NCBI GenBank assembly: GCA_944385415.1
Contig: CALWXC010000009.1
Span: forward strand, 38,581 to 102,580
Direction: 5' to 3'
Length of the DNA stretch: 64,000 nucleotides
From: an uncultured Oscillospiraceae bacterium
GTDB lineage: Bacteria > Bacillota > Clostridia > Oscillospirales > Oscillospiraceae
In this document: positions 8,517 to 17,569 of the stretch, piece after piece
Position numbering within the stretch: the stretch's first letter is position 1
Layout: each line of letters begins with the position of its first letter
The notes under the pieces: model-generated
Databases searched by the model: none
The model's input: the letters and a program-made list of their open reading frames with translations, nothing else
What the model was told of the DNA's origin: nothing
Translations under genes and position numbers: made by a program

Positions 8517-9433
8517 GCTGCCTCGGTTTCGATACCAGCAACTATACAACTTCGGTGGCTTGTTTTGACGGCAAGGACGGTCTCAACTGCTCCCGGCTTC
8601 TGGATGTGAAGCCGGGGGAGCTGGGTCTGCGCCAGAGCGATGCGCTCTTTGCCCATGTAAAGCGGCTGCCGGAGTTGTTTGCGCTTTTGAAGGAGCAGCG
8701 GGACCTGGGAACGGTGACCGCCGTAGGCGTCAGCACCCGGCCCCGGCCTGTGGAGGGCTCCTATATGCCCTGTTTTCTGGCCGGTGAGTCCCAGGCCACG
8801 GTGTTGGCGGCGGCGCTGAATGTGCCGCTGTATCGCTTTTCCCACCAGGAGGGCCACATTGCCGCATCCCTGTGGTCGTCAAACCGCTTGGAATTGCTGG
8901 AACAGCCCCATCTGGCCTGGCACCTGTCTGGCGGCACCACGGAGCTGCTGTTGGTGGAGCCCTGGGAGAAATCGGCACGGGGCACCAAAATCGGCGGCAC
9001 CACGGATATTTCTGCCGGTCAGCTCATTGACCGCACCGGCAAGCTGCTGGGCTTGCAGTTTCCGGCGGGCAAGGCCATGGATGCCTTATCCCAGGAGACG
9101 GATGCAAAAGAATGCTTTCGGGTCAAATGCAAAGACTTGACCTTTTCTCTGTCCGGCGTGGAAAATAAAGTGATGCAGTACGCTGAGGGACACAGCTCCG
9201 CTGAGACGGCCGCCTATGCCTTGCGCAGCGTGATCGGAGCAGTGCTGACAGCCACGGACCACGCCCGGAAGGCATATCCCGGCCTGCCGGTGGTGTTCTC
9301 TGGCGGCGTGGCGTCCAATAGCCTGCTGCGGCAGCAGGTCACAGGCTTTGACGCCGTGTTCTGCCCGCCTCAGTACGCCACCGACAACGCCATGGGCATT
9401 GCGGTGCTGACGTGGTTACAGGAGGGCGCATAG
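8513..9433 (+). CDS. TsaD/Kae1-like ASKHA ATPase paralogue (annotated elsewhere as peptidase M22)
   Basis: This 306-residue protein belongs to the TsaD/Kae1/YgjD superfamily. It shows the N-terminal FDTSNYTTSVA phosphate-loop-like motif, the metal-ligand region RFSHQEGHIAA (His-x-x-x-x-His spacing as in TsaD), LSGGTTELL and FSGGVASNSLLR. It is shorter than true TsaD (about 340 residues) and divergent. Clostridia often carry such a second copy beside nusB and xseA. It may have a role other than tRNA t6A synthesis, but the function is unknown. It overlaps nusB by four bases and xseA follows after one base. Confidence 0.8.
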   Translation: MSCLGFDTSNYTTSVACFDGKDGLNCSRLLDVKPGELGLRQSDALFAHVKRLPELFALLKEQRDLGTVTAVGVSTRPRPVEGSYMPCFLAGESQATVLAAALNVPLYRFSHQEGHIAASLWSSNRLELLEQPHLAWHLSGGTTELLLVEPWEKSARGTKIGGTTDISAGQLIDRTGKLLGLQFPAGKAMDALSQETDAKECFRVKCKDLTFSLSGVENKVMQYAEGHSSAETAAYALRSVIGAVLTATDHARKAYPGLPVVFSGGVASNSLLRQQVTGFDAVFCPPQYATDNAMGIAVLTWLQEGA

Positions 9434-9434
9434 T

Positions 9435-10667
9435 ATGGAGTATCCCGTCTATGAAGTGTCGCAGATCAACGCCTATCTGAAAGATAAATTCGACAGCGAC
9501 CCGTTTTTGAGCGGCATCTGCATTCGTGGTGAATTGAGTAACTACAAGGTCTATCCGTCAGGCCACCATTATTTTACGCTGAAAGACAGCGAAGGGGCGC
9601 TGCGGGCGGTCCTATTCCGCAACAGCGCCATGCGCCTGCGGTTTCAGCCCCAAAACGGTATGAAAGTGCTGGCGGTGGGCCGTATTACCGTCTATCCACG
9701 GGACGGCGGCTATCAGCTGTACTGTGAAAGCATGATGGTGGACGGCGTGGGAGACCTCCATGTGGCCTATGAGCAGTTGAAGGAGCGGCTTCAGGCCGAG
9801 GGTTTGTTTGCTTTGGAGCATAAAAAGCCCTTGCCGCCCTATCCCCACCGGATTGCTGTTATCACCTCCGGCGCTGGTGCGGCTATCCATGATATTTTGC
9901 GGGTGCTGCGCAAGCGATATCCTTTGAGCAAGGTGCTGCTGCTGCCGGTGCGGGTCCAGGGTGAGGAGGCCCCGCGGGAGATTGTCGGAGCCATCCGGTA
10001 CGCCAACCGCTGGCAGCTGGGCGATGTGATCTTGACGGGCCGTGGCGGCGGTTCCATGGAGGATCTGTGGGCGTTCAATGATGAACGGGTGGCCCGGGCC
10101 ATCTATGAATCGGAGATCCCAGTGGTATCGGCGGTGGGCCACGAACCGGATGTCACCATTGCGGATTTTGTGGCCGACGTTCGGGCGGCTACGCCGTCCA
10201 ACGGCGCGGAACTGATCGCCCCCGATCAAGTGGAGCTGCGGCAGCGATTGGCGGCCTATGAAACGCGGATGTGCGCCGCCATGGAACGGCGGCTGAAGCT
10301 GTCGCGGCAGCAGTTGGACGCGTTGAGCAGCCGCCGGGTGCTCCAAAGTCCCATGCACTACATTGAGGACCGGCGGCTGATGCTGGACCGGGCGCAGGAG
10401 CGGCTGATTCTGGCAGCCCAACACCATCTGGAGCGGAAGCGGCGGAATTTTGCAGCCCTGGCCGCAGCCCTGGACGCCATGAGTCCGTTGAAGGTTCTGG
10501 CACGGGGCTACTCCGTAGTGAAGCAGCAGGGCCATGTGGTAAAATCGATGGAACAATTGTCTGTGGGCCAGCAGGTGCAGCTTTGCCTGTCCGACGGCAG
10601 CGCCCTGGCCCGGATTGAGGAATTGAAGAAGGAGGACACGTCCCATGGAACAGTCCAAAACCTTTGA
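9435..10667 (+). CDS. xseA: exodeoxyribonuclease VII large subunit
   Basis: XseA is the catalytic subunit of ExoVII, which degrades single-stranded DNA from both ends and acts with XseB. The 410 residues contain the N-terminal OB-fold (about 10-105; FLSGICIRGELSNYK, HHYFTLKD), then the catalytic core (AVITSGAGAAIHDILRVL; GRGGGSMEDLWAFNDE; SAVGHEPDVTIADFVAD) and a helical C-terminal region. Length is normal. It overlaps xseB by 23 bases. Confidence 0.97.
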   Translation: MEYPVYEVSQINAYLKDKFDSDPFLSGICIRGELSNYKVYPSGHHYFTLKDSEGALRAVLFRNSAMRLRFQPQNGMKVLAVGRITVYPRDGGYQLYCESMMVDGVGDLHVAYEQLKERLQAEGLFALEHKKPLPPYPHRIAVITSGAGAAIHDILRVLRKRYPLSKVLLLPVRVQGEEAPREIVGAIRYANRWQLGDVILTGRGGGSMEDLWAFNDERVARAIYESEIPVVSAVGHEPDVTIADFVADVRAATPSNGAELIAPDQVELRQRLAAYETRMCAAMERRLKLSRQQLDALSSRRVLQSPMHYIEDRRLMLDRAQERLILAAQHHLERKRRNFAALAAALDAMSPLKVLARGYSVVKQQGHVVKSMEQLSVGQQVQLCLSDGSALARIEELKKEDTSHGTVQNL

Positions 10668-10875
10668 AGCGTCGGTACAGCGTCTCGAGGAGATCGTACG
10701 GCGCATGGAGAGCGGCGAACTGCCGCTGGAAGAGGCCTTGTCCCTGTTTGGAGAGGGGACGGCCCTGGTCAAATCGGCCAACGCCCTGCTGGATGCGGCG
10801 GAGCTGACGGTGGTCAAACTGAAAAAGGGCGCCGACGGTGCGCCGGAGGAAATGGAGTTTGAGAGCCATGAGTGA
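10645..10875 (+). CDS. xseB: exodeoxyribonuclease VII small subunit
   Basis: The 76-residue helical protein is the regulatory subunit of ExoVII. The signature FEASVQRLEEIVRRMESGELPLEEAL is plain. It starts inside the 3' end of xseA with GGAGGACACG as ribosome binding site, and overlaps the next gene by eight bases, so xseA, xseB and ispA form one coupled unit. Confidence 0.96.
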   Translation: MEQSKTFEASVQRLEEIVRRMESGELPLEEALSLFGEGTALVKSANALLDAAELTVVKLKKGADGAPEEMEFESHE

Positions 10876-11740
10876 GTTTCAAGAGCAACTGCAACGATAT
10901 GTAGACGCGGCGGAGGACTTTCTGAACCTGCAGTTTGCCTGGGAGCCCGCGCCCCAGAAGACGCTGCTGGAGTCCATGCGTTATAGCCTGCTGGCCGGGG
11001 GCAAGCGGCTGCGGCCGGTGCTGACCATGGAGTTCTGCCGGGCCGCCGGGGGCGACTGGCAAAAGGCAGTTCCCTTTGGCTGCGCTCTGGAGATGATTCA
11101 CACCTACAGCCTGATTCATGACGATCTGCCCTGCATGGACAATGACGATTTCCGCCGAGGCCGTCCCACCAACCATAAGGTCTACGGTGAAGCTATGGCG
11201 GTGCTGGCTGGTGACGCCCTGTTGACGGCAGCCTTTGAAACGGCGGCGGCGGCCGATGCGGAACCGGCAGTCCTTGCCAAAAACGTGGCCATTCTGGCGG
11301 GCTGCGCCGGTGCCCGCGGTATGGTGGGCGGTCAGGTTCTGGACCTGGAAGGGGAGAATCGCCCGCTGGAAGCCGACTATATCCACCAGCTCCAGCAGAT
11401 GAAAACGGGTGCACTGTTGCGGGCCGCCTGCCTGATGGGCGTCACCACTGCCGGTGGCAGTCCCGAGATGGCGCGGGCGGCGGCGGAGTATGCCGACGGC
11501 GTAGGATTGGCGTTCCAGATTCGGGACGATATTCTGGATGTCATCGGCGACGCTGAAAAGCTGGGCAAAGCCACAGGCATGGACGAGCACAAAAATACCT
11601 TTGTCCGACTCTACGGCGTGGACCGCTGCCAGAAGATGGTGGAGGAGGAGACAGACCGGGCCGTTGCAGCCCTGTCGGTATTCCCAACGCCGGAGTTTCT
11701 GCGGGATCTGGCCCATTGGCTGGTCCGGCGCGATCACTGA
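10868..11740 (+). CDS. ispA: polyprenyl synthetase (farnesyl/geranylgeranyl diphosphate synthase)
   Basis: The enzyme condenses isopentenyl and dimethylallyl diphosphates to farnesyl (or longer) diphosphate, the precursor of undecaprenyl and quinone side chains. The ATG at 10868 gives 290 residues. Both aspartate-rich motifs are present: DDLPCMDND (first) and DDILD (second), with GGKRLRP near residue 45. Product chain length cannot be stated from sequence alone. It is followed by a terminator before dxs, so the two isoprenoid genes may be separately transcribed. Confidence 0.93.
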   Translation: MSEFQEQLQRYVDAAEDFLNLQFAWEPAPQKTLLESMRYSLLAGGKRLRPVLTMEFCRAAGGDWQKAVPFGCALEMIHTYSLIHDDLPCMDNDDFRRGRPTNHKVYGEAMAVLAGDALLTAAFETAAAADAEPAVLAKNVAILAGCAGARGMVGGQVLDLEGENRPLEADYIHQLQQMKTGALLRAACLMGVTTAGGSPEMARAAAEYADGVGLAFQIRDDILDVIGDAEKLGKATGMDEHKNTFVRLYGVDRCQKMVEEETDRAVAALSVFPTPEFLRDLAHWLVRRDH

Positions 11741-11748
11741 ATTTCCTG

Positions 11749-11778
11749 TGCCGCACGACGCCGTGCGGCATTTTTTTT
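11749..11778 (+). terminator. terminator after ispA
   Basis: TGCCGCACG (11749-11757) pairs with CGTGCGGCA (11762-11770), followed by eight T. Confidence 0.92.
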
Positions 11779-11800
11779 CACGTTGTTTATGAATATTATC

Positions 11801-11829
11801 TTGTATATACATTCATTGTATGGTACACT
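11801..11829 (+). promoter_or_regulatory. possible sigma-A promoter for dxs
   Basis: TTGTAT (11801-11806), 17-base spacer, TACACT (11824-11829). A second -10-like hexamer, TAGAAT (11871-11876), lies only 12 bases before the dxs start and has no good -35. If that one were used the message would be nearly leaderless. Confidence 0.5.
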
Positions 11830-11888
11830 ACTAAGGACTGAACGGATGCGTTTTTGCTTTCTGAACATGATAGAATGGTTGTGACGTT

Positions 11889-13736
11889 TTGACACTGCTG
11901 AATACGATCCACTCCCGAGAGGCGCTGTTGCAGCTGACACCGGAGCAGCAGAAGCAGCTCTGTCGGGAGATTCGGGAGTTCCTGGTGGAACACATCTCCC
12001 GTACCGGCGGCCATCTGGCCTCCAACCTGGGTGTAGTGGAGTTGACGCTGGCGCTGCATCTGGTATTTGATACAGCCCAAGACCGCATTGTCTTTGATGT
12101 GGGCCATCAGGCCTATGTCCACAAGATCCTGACGGGACGGCAGGAGCAGTTCCGGCAGCTGCGGACCTTCGGCGGCATTGCCGGATTCCCCAAACCGTCG
12201 GAGAGCGAGCACGATGCTTTTATTGCAGGCCATGCTTCCAATGCGGTCTCCGTGGCCCTGGGCATGGCCCGGGCCAGAACGCTGCAAAAGCAGGATTACA
12301 GCGTCATTGCCCTGCTGGGCGACGGTGCACTTACCGGCGGCCTGGCGTATGAGGGTCTCAACGACGCCGGAGCCAGTGGGGAACCGCTGATTGTCATTCT
12401 CAATGACAACGGCATGTCCATCACCCCCAATGTCGGCGGTATTTCCCGCCATTTGAAGCTGATCCGCACGAAACCTGGCTATTTAGGCATCAAAATGGCG
12501 TACCGTAAGTTTACCAGAGCCATCCCCGGCGGCAATGTCCTCTACCGGGCAACCCACCGGCTCAAGGCGTTCCTCAAACGCCATTTGATCGGCATTACGC
12601 TGTTTGAGGATATGGGCTTTAATTACATCGGCCCTGTGGACGGCAGTAATGTCCGCCGTTTGACGGAATTGCTGCGCTATGCCCGGGAAATGCAGGAACC
12701 GGTGCTGCTCCATGTGATTACCAAAAAGGGCTCCGGTTATGGGCCCGCCGAGGAAAAGCCCGACCAGTTCCACGGCGTAGGCGCCTTCGACACCGCTTCC
12801 GGCGCCACCCAGCCGTCTAAATCTGTGACCTTCTCCGCCACCTTTGGCAATACCATGCAGGAGCTGGCGGCAGAGGACCCGCGCATCTGCGCCATTACGG
12901 CAGCCATGAAGCCCGGTACGGGACTGGATGGCTTTGCGGCCGCCTATCCGGACCGCTTCTTTGATGTGGGCATTGCCGAGGGCCATGCCGTGGCCATGGC
13001 GGCAGGTCTGGCCAAGCAGGGGATGATTCCCGTGGCGGCCATTTATTCTACGTTTTTGCAGAGAGCCTTTGACATGATGCTCCACGATGTGGGTTTGCTG
13101 AATCTCCATGTGATTTTTGCTGTGGACCGGGCAGGACTGGTGGGAGAGGACGGCGAGACCCACCACGGCGTCTTCGATGTTGGCTATCTCCAGCAGGTTC
13201 CCGGCATGCAGATTCTGTGCCCGGCCAATCAGGCGGAGCTGCGGACCCTGCTGCGAAAAGCCGCTTTGGAAATGACAGGCCCGGTGGCGGTCCGGTATCC
13301 CCGCGGCGGCGATGGATTTTTAAAATCCGTCTGTACTGAGCCATGCTTGCGGGAGGGGACAGATATTACATTGGTGTCCTACGGCACCATGATCAATACG
13401 GTGCTGGAGGCGGCGGTATCGCTGAAACAGCAGGGCATCCATGCGGAAGTGGTCAAGCTGACCCAGATCAAGCCCCTGGACATGACGCCGGTGCTGGAAT
13501 CGGTGCGCAAAACGGGCAGACTCTTTGTGGCGGAGGAGACAGTGGACGCCGGATGTCTGGCCAATCAGTTGTTTGCCCGCCTGGAACAGGAGGGCATTGC
13601 CGCTGCGGTCGGCAAGAGAAATTTTGGGGATTCCTATGTGACCCATGGCACGGTGGCCAAGCTGTACGAGACCACGGGCCTGGACTGTGCAGGTCTGCTG
13701 GCGGGAATCCGGGAGGTACTGGACCATGAAGCATAA
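11889..13736 (+). CDS. dxs: 1-deoxy-D-xylulose-5-phosphate synthase
   Basis: DXS condenses pyruvate and glyceraldehyde 3-phosphate in a thiamine-diphosphate reaction, the first step of the MEP isoprenoid pathway. The 615 residues include the ThDP-binding region (GHASNAVSVALGMA; GDGALTGGLAYEGLNDAG), the pyrimidine domain (FFDVGIAEGHAVAMAAGLA) and the transketolase C-terminal domain. The start is a TTG at 11889: an in-frame stop lies at 11871-11873 and no ATG occurs near the conserved N-terminus. There is no clear Shine-Dalgarno sequence. It precedes tlyA, which starts inside its 3' end. Confidence 0.96.
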   Translation: MTLLNTIHSREALLQLTPEQQKQLCREIREFLVEHISRTGGHLASNLGVVELTLALHLVFDTAQDRIVFDVGHQAYVHKILTGRQEQFRQLRTFGGIAGFPKPSESEHDAFIAGHASNAVSVALGMARARTLQKQDYSVIALLGDGALTGGLAYEGLNDAGASGEPLIVILNDNGMSITPNVGGISRHLKLIRTKPGYLGIKMAYRKFTRAIPGGNVLYRATHRLKAFLKRHLIGITLFEDMGFNYIGPVDGSNVRRLTELLRYAREMQEPVLLHVITKKGSGYGPAEEKPDQFHGVGAFDTASGATQPSKSVTFSATFGNTMQELAAEDPRICAITAAMKPGTGLDGFAAAYPDRFFDVGIAEGHAVAMAAGLAKQGMIPVAAIYSTFLQRAFDMMLHDVGLLNLHVIFAVDRAGLVGEDGETHHGVFDVGYLQQVPGMQILCPANQAELRTLLRKAALEMTGPVAVRYPRGGDGFLKSVCTEPCLREGTDITLVSYGTMINTVLEAAVSLKQQGIHAEVVKLTQIKPLDMTPVLESVRKTGRLFVAEETVDAGCLANQLFARLEQEGIAAAVGKRNFGDSYVTHGTVAKLYETTGLDCAGLLAGIREVLDHEA

Positions 13737-14538
13737 GGAAAGACTGGACGTGCTGCTGGTGTCCCGGGGCTTGGCAGAGACGCGGACCAAGGCCCAGGCC
13801 ATCATTATGAGCGGCGACGTCTATGTAGGCGGTCAGAAGGCCGATAAGCCGGGTATGTCCTATGAAGATACTGTGGAAATTGAAGTGCGGGGACAGGCTT
13901 GTCCCTATGTAAGCCGCGGCGGATTGAAGCTGGAAAAGGCGCTGCGGGACTTCGGCGTGGACCCCACCGGCTATGTTTGCAGCGATTCCGGCGCTTCCAC
14001 CGGCGGGTTTACCGATTGCCTGCTGCAGCAGGGGGCGGCCAAGGTGTTCGCCATTGACGTGGGCTATGGCCAACTGGCGTGGAAAATTCGTCAGGACCCC
14101 CGGGTGGTCTGCATGGAGCGGACCAATATTCGCTATGTGCAGCCGGAGGATTTGGGAGAACCCTTGGACCTTTCTGTTGTGGATGTTTCCTTTATTTCCC
14201 TGAAAATTGTTCTGCCGGCCATTGCCCGGCTGCTGAAGCCCACGGGACAGGTTTTGTGTCTGATCAAGCCCCAGTTTGAGGCCGGTAAAGAAAAGGTGGG
14301 GAAAAAGGGTGTGGTCCGGGACCCGGCGGTGCATCAGGAGGTGCTGGAGCACTTTGTGGCCCTGGCCGATGAACTGGGATTCACCATCCGCAATCTGACC
14401 TTTTCACCGGTCAAGGGGCCGGAGGGCAATATCGAATTTCTGGGCCATTTGAGCCGGGAAGCCGGAGTGCGGAATGTTCCCGATTTGGCGGCCCTGGTGG
14501 CTGAAGCCCATGAAACATTGAAGGGACAAACCGTATGA
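13726..14538 (+). CDS. tlyA: TlyA family rRNA (cytidine-2'-O)-methyltransferase
   Basis: The 270-residue protein has an N-terminal S4 RNA-binding domain (RLDVLLVSRGLAETRTKAQA) and an FtsJ/RrmJ-type methyltransferase domain (DSGASTGGFTDCLLQ; VDVSFISL; LIKPQFEAG). TlyA methylates rRNA in mycobacteria; Firmicutes homologues (YqxC) are less studied. The ATG at 13726 is preceded by GGGAGGTACTGG and overlaps dxs by eleven bases. The order dxs-tlyA-nadK-argR-recN is a conserved Firmicutes block. Confidence 0.93.
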   Translation: MKHKERLDVLLVSRGLAETRTKAQAIIMSGDVYVGGQKADKPGMSYEDTVEIEVRGQACPYVSRGGLKLEKALRDFGVDPTGYVCSDSGASTGGFTDCLLQQGAAKVFAIDVGYGQLAWKIRQDPRVVCMERTNIRYVQPEDLGEPLDLSVVDVSFISLKIVLPAIARLLKPTGQVLCLIKPQFEAGKEKVGKKGVVRDPAVHQEVLEHFVALADELGFTIRNLTFSPVKGPEGNIEFLGHLSREAGVRNVPDLAALVAEAHETLKGQTV

Positions 14539-15395
14539 AAGTAGTCATGACCCCCAATCCCTACCGGGATCGGAATTTTAGATATGCCGACCAGGCCGAG
14601 CAGATTCTGCGTGCCGCCGGTGTGGAGACGCGGCTGTGCTTGCCCTTCGGCGTGGATAAAAATTTTGAATTACCCGCCAACAAGACGTTTTCCAACCTCA
14701 ATGAGGAACTGAAGTCGGCGGATATGCTGCTCTGCTTCGGCGGTGACGGTACCATTCTCCATTCCTCCAAAGCGGCGACCTATCACGGGATTCCCGTTTT
14801 GGGCGTCAATATCGGCACCATGGGTTTTATGGCGGAATTGGAGGCCGGAGAGCTGAACCAGCTGTCCCGGCTGGCGTCGGGCCAGTATTCTATTGAAAAG
14901 CGTATGATGTTGTCGGTGGAAGTCCAGCATGAGGGTCAGATCATCTATACGGACACAGCCCTCAATGATATCGCCATTACAAAAGGGGCGGTGGCGCGAG
15001 TCATCCAGATGGAGGTCCTGTGCGACGGCGTCCAGGCGTACAGCTTTGCCGGTGACGGCGTGTTGATCTGCACGCCTACGGGCTCTACGGCCTACTCTAT
15101 GTCGGCGGGAGGCCCTCTGGTGGAGCCGACAGCGAGAAATATCATTGTAACGCCCATCTGCGCCCATACGGTCCAGGCCCGGGCGTTCGTCACGTCCAAG
15201 GACCGGGAAATCACCGTGCGCATCGGTAAGACCGGGCGGAAAAACGCCTTTTTGTCCACCGATGGGGGCCGGGCCATCCGGCTGAATCTGGGCGATATTG
15301 TCCGGGTCCGGCGCTCCCGCTATGAGACGCGGCTGGTCCGCTTGAAACGTACCAGCTTTTTTGAGATCATCAACAACAAGTTCTTTGACAGGTGA
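14535..15395 (+). CDS. nadK: NAD kinase
   Basis: NadK phosphorylates NAD to NADP. The 286-residue protein has the GGDGT motif (LLCFGGDGTILHSS) and the second conserved region VLICTPTGSTAYSMSAGGP. Length is normal. It overlaps tlyA by four bases (ATGA). Confidence 0.96.
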   Translation: MKVVMTPNPYRDRNFRYADQAEQILRAAGVETRLCLPFGVDKNFELPANKTFSNLNEELKSADMLLCFGGDGTILHSSKAATYHGIPVLGVNIGTMGFMAELEAGELNQLSRLASGQYSIEKRMMLSVEVQHEGQIIYTDTALNDIAITKGAVARVIQMEVLCDGVQAYSFAGDGVLICTPTGSTAYSMSAGGPLVEPTARNIIVTPICAHTVQARAFVTSKDREITVRIGKTGRKNAFLSTDGGRAIRLNLGDIVRVRRSRYETRLVRLKRTSFFEIINNKFFDR

Positions 15396-15403
15396 GGTGT
15401 CGT

Positions 15404-15856
15404 ATGAAAACCCAAAGACAAGCGAAGATCATGGAGATCATCACCAGCCGCAACATCGAAACCCAGGAGCAGCTGCTGGAAGCGCTGCAGCAGAGCGGTT
15501 ACCAGAGTACCCAGGCCACCATTTCCCGGGACATCAAGGAACTGCGCATTGTCAAAGAACTGACGCCCATGGGCAGCTATCGGTATACGGCGGCCACGGC
15601 GGAAAAAACCGGTACGTTTTCCAATCGGCTCAACACCATTTTCCGCGAGTGTGTCACCCATTACGACTACGCCCAAAACATGGTGGTGATCAAAACCATG
15701 CCGGGGCTGGCCAACGCCGCCTGTGCCGCCATCGACGCCATGGACATGTCGGTGGTGGTGGGCACCTTGGCCGGTGACGATACGGCTTTTCTCGTCATGC
15801 GGGATACGGCTGCTGCCGCCGCGTTCTGTTCTGAAATCAAGAAACTCCTGGAGTAA
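15404..15856 (+). CDS. argR: arginine repressor ArgR/AhrC
   Basis: ArgR is a hexameric, arginine-binding regulator of arginine synthesis and breakdown. The 150 residues show the N-terminal winged helix (QSTQATISRDIKEL) and the C-terminal oligomerisation and arginine-binding domain (GTLAGDDTAFLVMRD). The ATG at 15404 is chosen over the frame opening at 15392 because AGGTGAGG lies just upstream. The gene sits between nadK and recN as in Bacillus. Confidence 0.95.
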   Translation: MKTQRQAKIMEIITSRNIETQEQLLEALQQSGYQSTQATISRDIKELRIVKELTPMGSYRYTAATAEKTGTFSNRLNTIFRECVTHYDYAQNMVVIKTMPGLANAACAAIDAMDMSVVVGTLAGDDTAFLVMRDTAAAAAFCSEIKKLLE

Positions 15857-15869
15857 AAGGGGAACCGCC

Positions 15870-17522
15870 ATGCTTTCCGTGCTGCATATTGAAAATATTG
15901 CCGTCATTGAACAGGCGGATATCACTTTTGACGCGGGATTTAATGTGCTGACCGGCGAGACCGGCGCCGGTAAATCCATTGTCATCGATGCCATCAGTGC
16001 CATTTTGGGCGAGCGGGCCTACCGGGACGTGATTCGTACCGGCTGCGAGAAAGCCTTTGTCAGCGCGGTATTTACCGGCATCGGCCCGCTGGATTGGTTT
16101 GCAGAAAATCAGGTGGAATATCAGCCGGAGGAACTGCTGATTCAGCGGGAAATTTGGTTGGACGGTAAAAATGTCTGCCGGGTCAATGGCCGCCCCGTCA
16201 CCGTGGCGCTGCTGAAAAAGCTGGGCATTCAGCTGATTAACATTCACGGCCAGCACGATTCTCAACAGTTGTTTGACGAGGCAAACCACCTGCGGTATCT
16301 GGATTTGTTTGCCAAGGATGAAGCCGAACTGGCCGCCTATACGGCGGCCTTTGAAACGGTACAGCAGACGAGGGCGGAAATCCGCCGTCTGTCCATGGAC
16401 GAAAGCGAAAAGCTGCGGCGGGTGGAAACGCTGCGCTATCAGATTGAGGAAATTGAAAGCGCCAAACTGAAACCTGGCGAAGACGAACAGCTGGAGGCGT
16501 TGCGCAAGCGACTGCAAAACTCGGAGAAGATGAAAAGCAGCCTGTGTGCGGCGGTCAACGCCTTGTACGGCGGCGAGGACAGCGACGGCGCATGCAGTCT
16601 GCTGACCGATGCGGAGCGGTCCCTGGGGAGTCTCTGCCGGTTTGATGAAAGTCTGGAGCCCCTGCAAACCCGCCTGACCGACGCCGCTTATTTGATTCGG
16701 GATATCACTGAGGAACTGCGGGACCTCCGCGACAGTCTTTCCTTTTCGGAGGGGGAGCTGGAGCAGCTGGAGGAGCGGCTGGACGTCATTCACAAGCTGC
16801 GGCGTAAATACGGTGCCACTTGTGTGGACATTCTGGAATTTTTGGAGAAATGCCGCCGGGAACTGGACGAAATCGAGTTTTCCAGCGACCGGCTGGAACA
16901 GCTGCAAAAGGATTTGGACAAGCAGGAAGCCAAGGCGAAAAAGGCGGGTCTTGCTCTGCGGAAAATCCGGAAAACCGCAGCGGACGCCCTGGCGGAGCGC
17001 ATTCTCTCAGAACTTGCCCAGCTGGATATGCCCAAAGTGCAGTTTGTCTGCCAGTTTGAAGAACTGGAACTGACAGCTACGGGTATGGATGAGGTGCGAT
17101 TTCTCATGTCGGCCAACGTGGGCGAGGATTTGAAGCCCATGAGCAAGGTGGCGTCCGGCGGCGAGCTGGCCCGCATTATGCTGGCATTGAAAAATGTGCT
17201 GGCGGAGCAAGATCATGTGCCGACGTTGATTTTCGACGAAGTGGATGCCGGTGTCAGTGGCCAGGCGGCCCAAAAGGTGGCGGAAAAACTCTGCCAGGTG
17301 GCTCGGACGAAGCAAATCCTCTGTGTAACCCATCTGGCCCAGCTGGCGGCCATGGCCCATACCCATCTGTATATCTCCAAAGCGGTCCGAAAGGGGAGAA
17401 CGTATACTTCTGTGACACCTCTGGACATGGAGGGGCGCAAACAGGAGATTGCCCGCATCATCGGCGGCGCGGTCATTACAGATACGACGCTGAAAAGCGC
17501 GGAAGAGATGCTGCGCCATTGA
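15870..17522 (+). CDS. recN: DNA repair protein RecN
   Basis: RecN is an SMC-like ATPase acting early in double-strand break repair. The 550 residues show Walker A LTGETGAGKSIVIDA near residue 30, long coiled-coil arms (about 150-370), the ABC signature SGGELARIMLALK and Walker B TLIFDEVDAGVSG. The ATG at 15870 follows AAAAGGGGAACCGCC. The tyrS promoter overlaps its stop codon. Confidence 0.96.
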   Translation: MLSVLHIENIAVIEQADITFDAGFNVLTGETGAGKSIVIDAISAILGERAYRDVIRTGCEKAFVSAVFTGIGPLDWFAENQVEYQPEELLIQREIWLDGKNVCRVNGRPVTVALLKKLGIQLINIHGQHDSQQLFDEANHLRYLDLFAKDEAELAAYTAAFETVQQTRAEIRRLSMDESEKLRRVETLRYQIEEIESAKLKPGEDEQLEALRKRLQNSEKMKSSLCAAVNALYGGEDSDGACSLLTDAERSLGSLCRFDESLEPLQTRLTDAAYLIRDITEELRDLRDSLSFSEGELEQLEERLDVIHKLRRKYGATCVDILEFLEKCRRELDEIEFSSDRLEQLQKDLDKQEAKAKKAGLALRKIRKTAADALAERILSELAQLDMPKVQFVCQFEELELTATGMDEVRFLMSANVGEDLKPMSKVASGGELARIMLALKNVLAEQDHVPTLIFDEVDAGVSGQAAQKVAEKLCQVARTKQILCVTHLAQLAAMAHTHLYISKAVRKGRTYTSVTPLDMEGRKQEIARIIGGAVITDTTLKSAEEMLRH

Positions 17523-17547
17523 CAAGCGAAATTTTTTGTGGTATATT
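17519..17547 (+). promoter_or_regulatory. sigma-A promoter of the tyrS T-box leader
   Basis: TTGACA (17519-17524), 17-base spacer, TATATT (17542-17547). The -35 overlaps the recN stop codon. Expected transcript start is near 17554, about 310 bases before tyrS. Confidence 0.88.
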
Positions 17548-17569
17548 GCAAACTGTTAAATGCGTAGAA

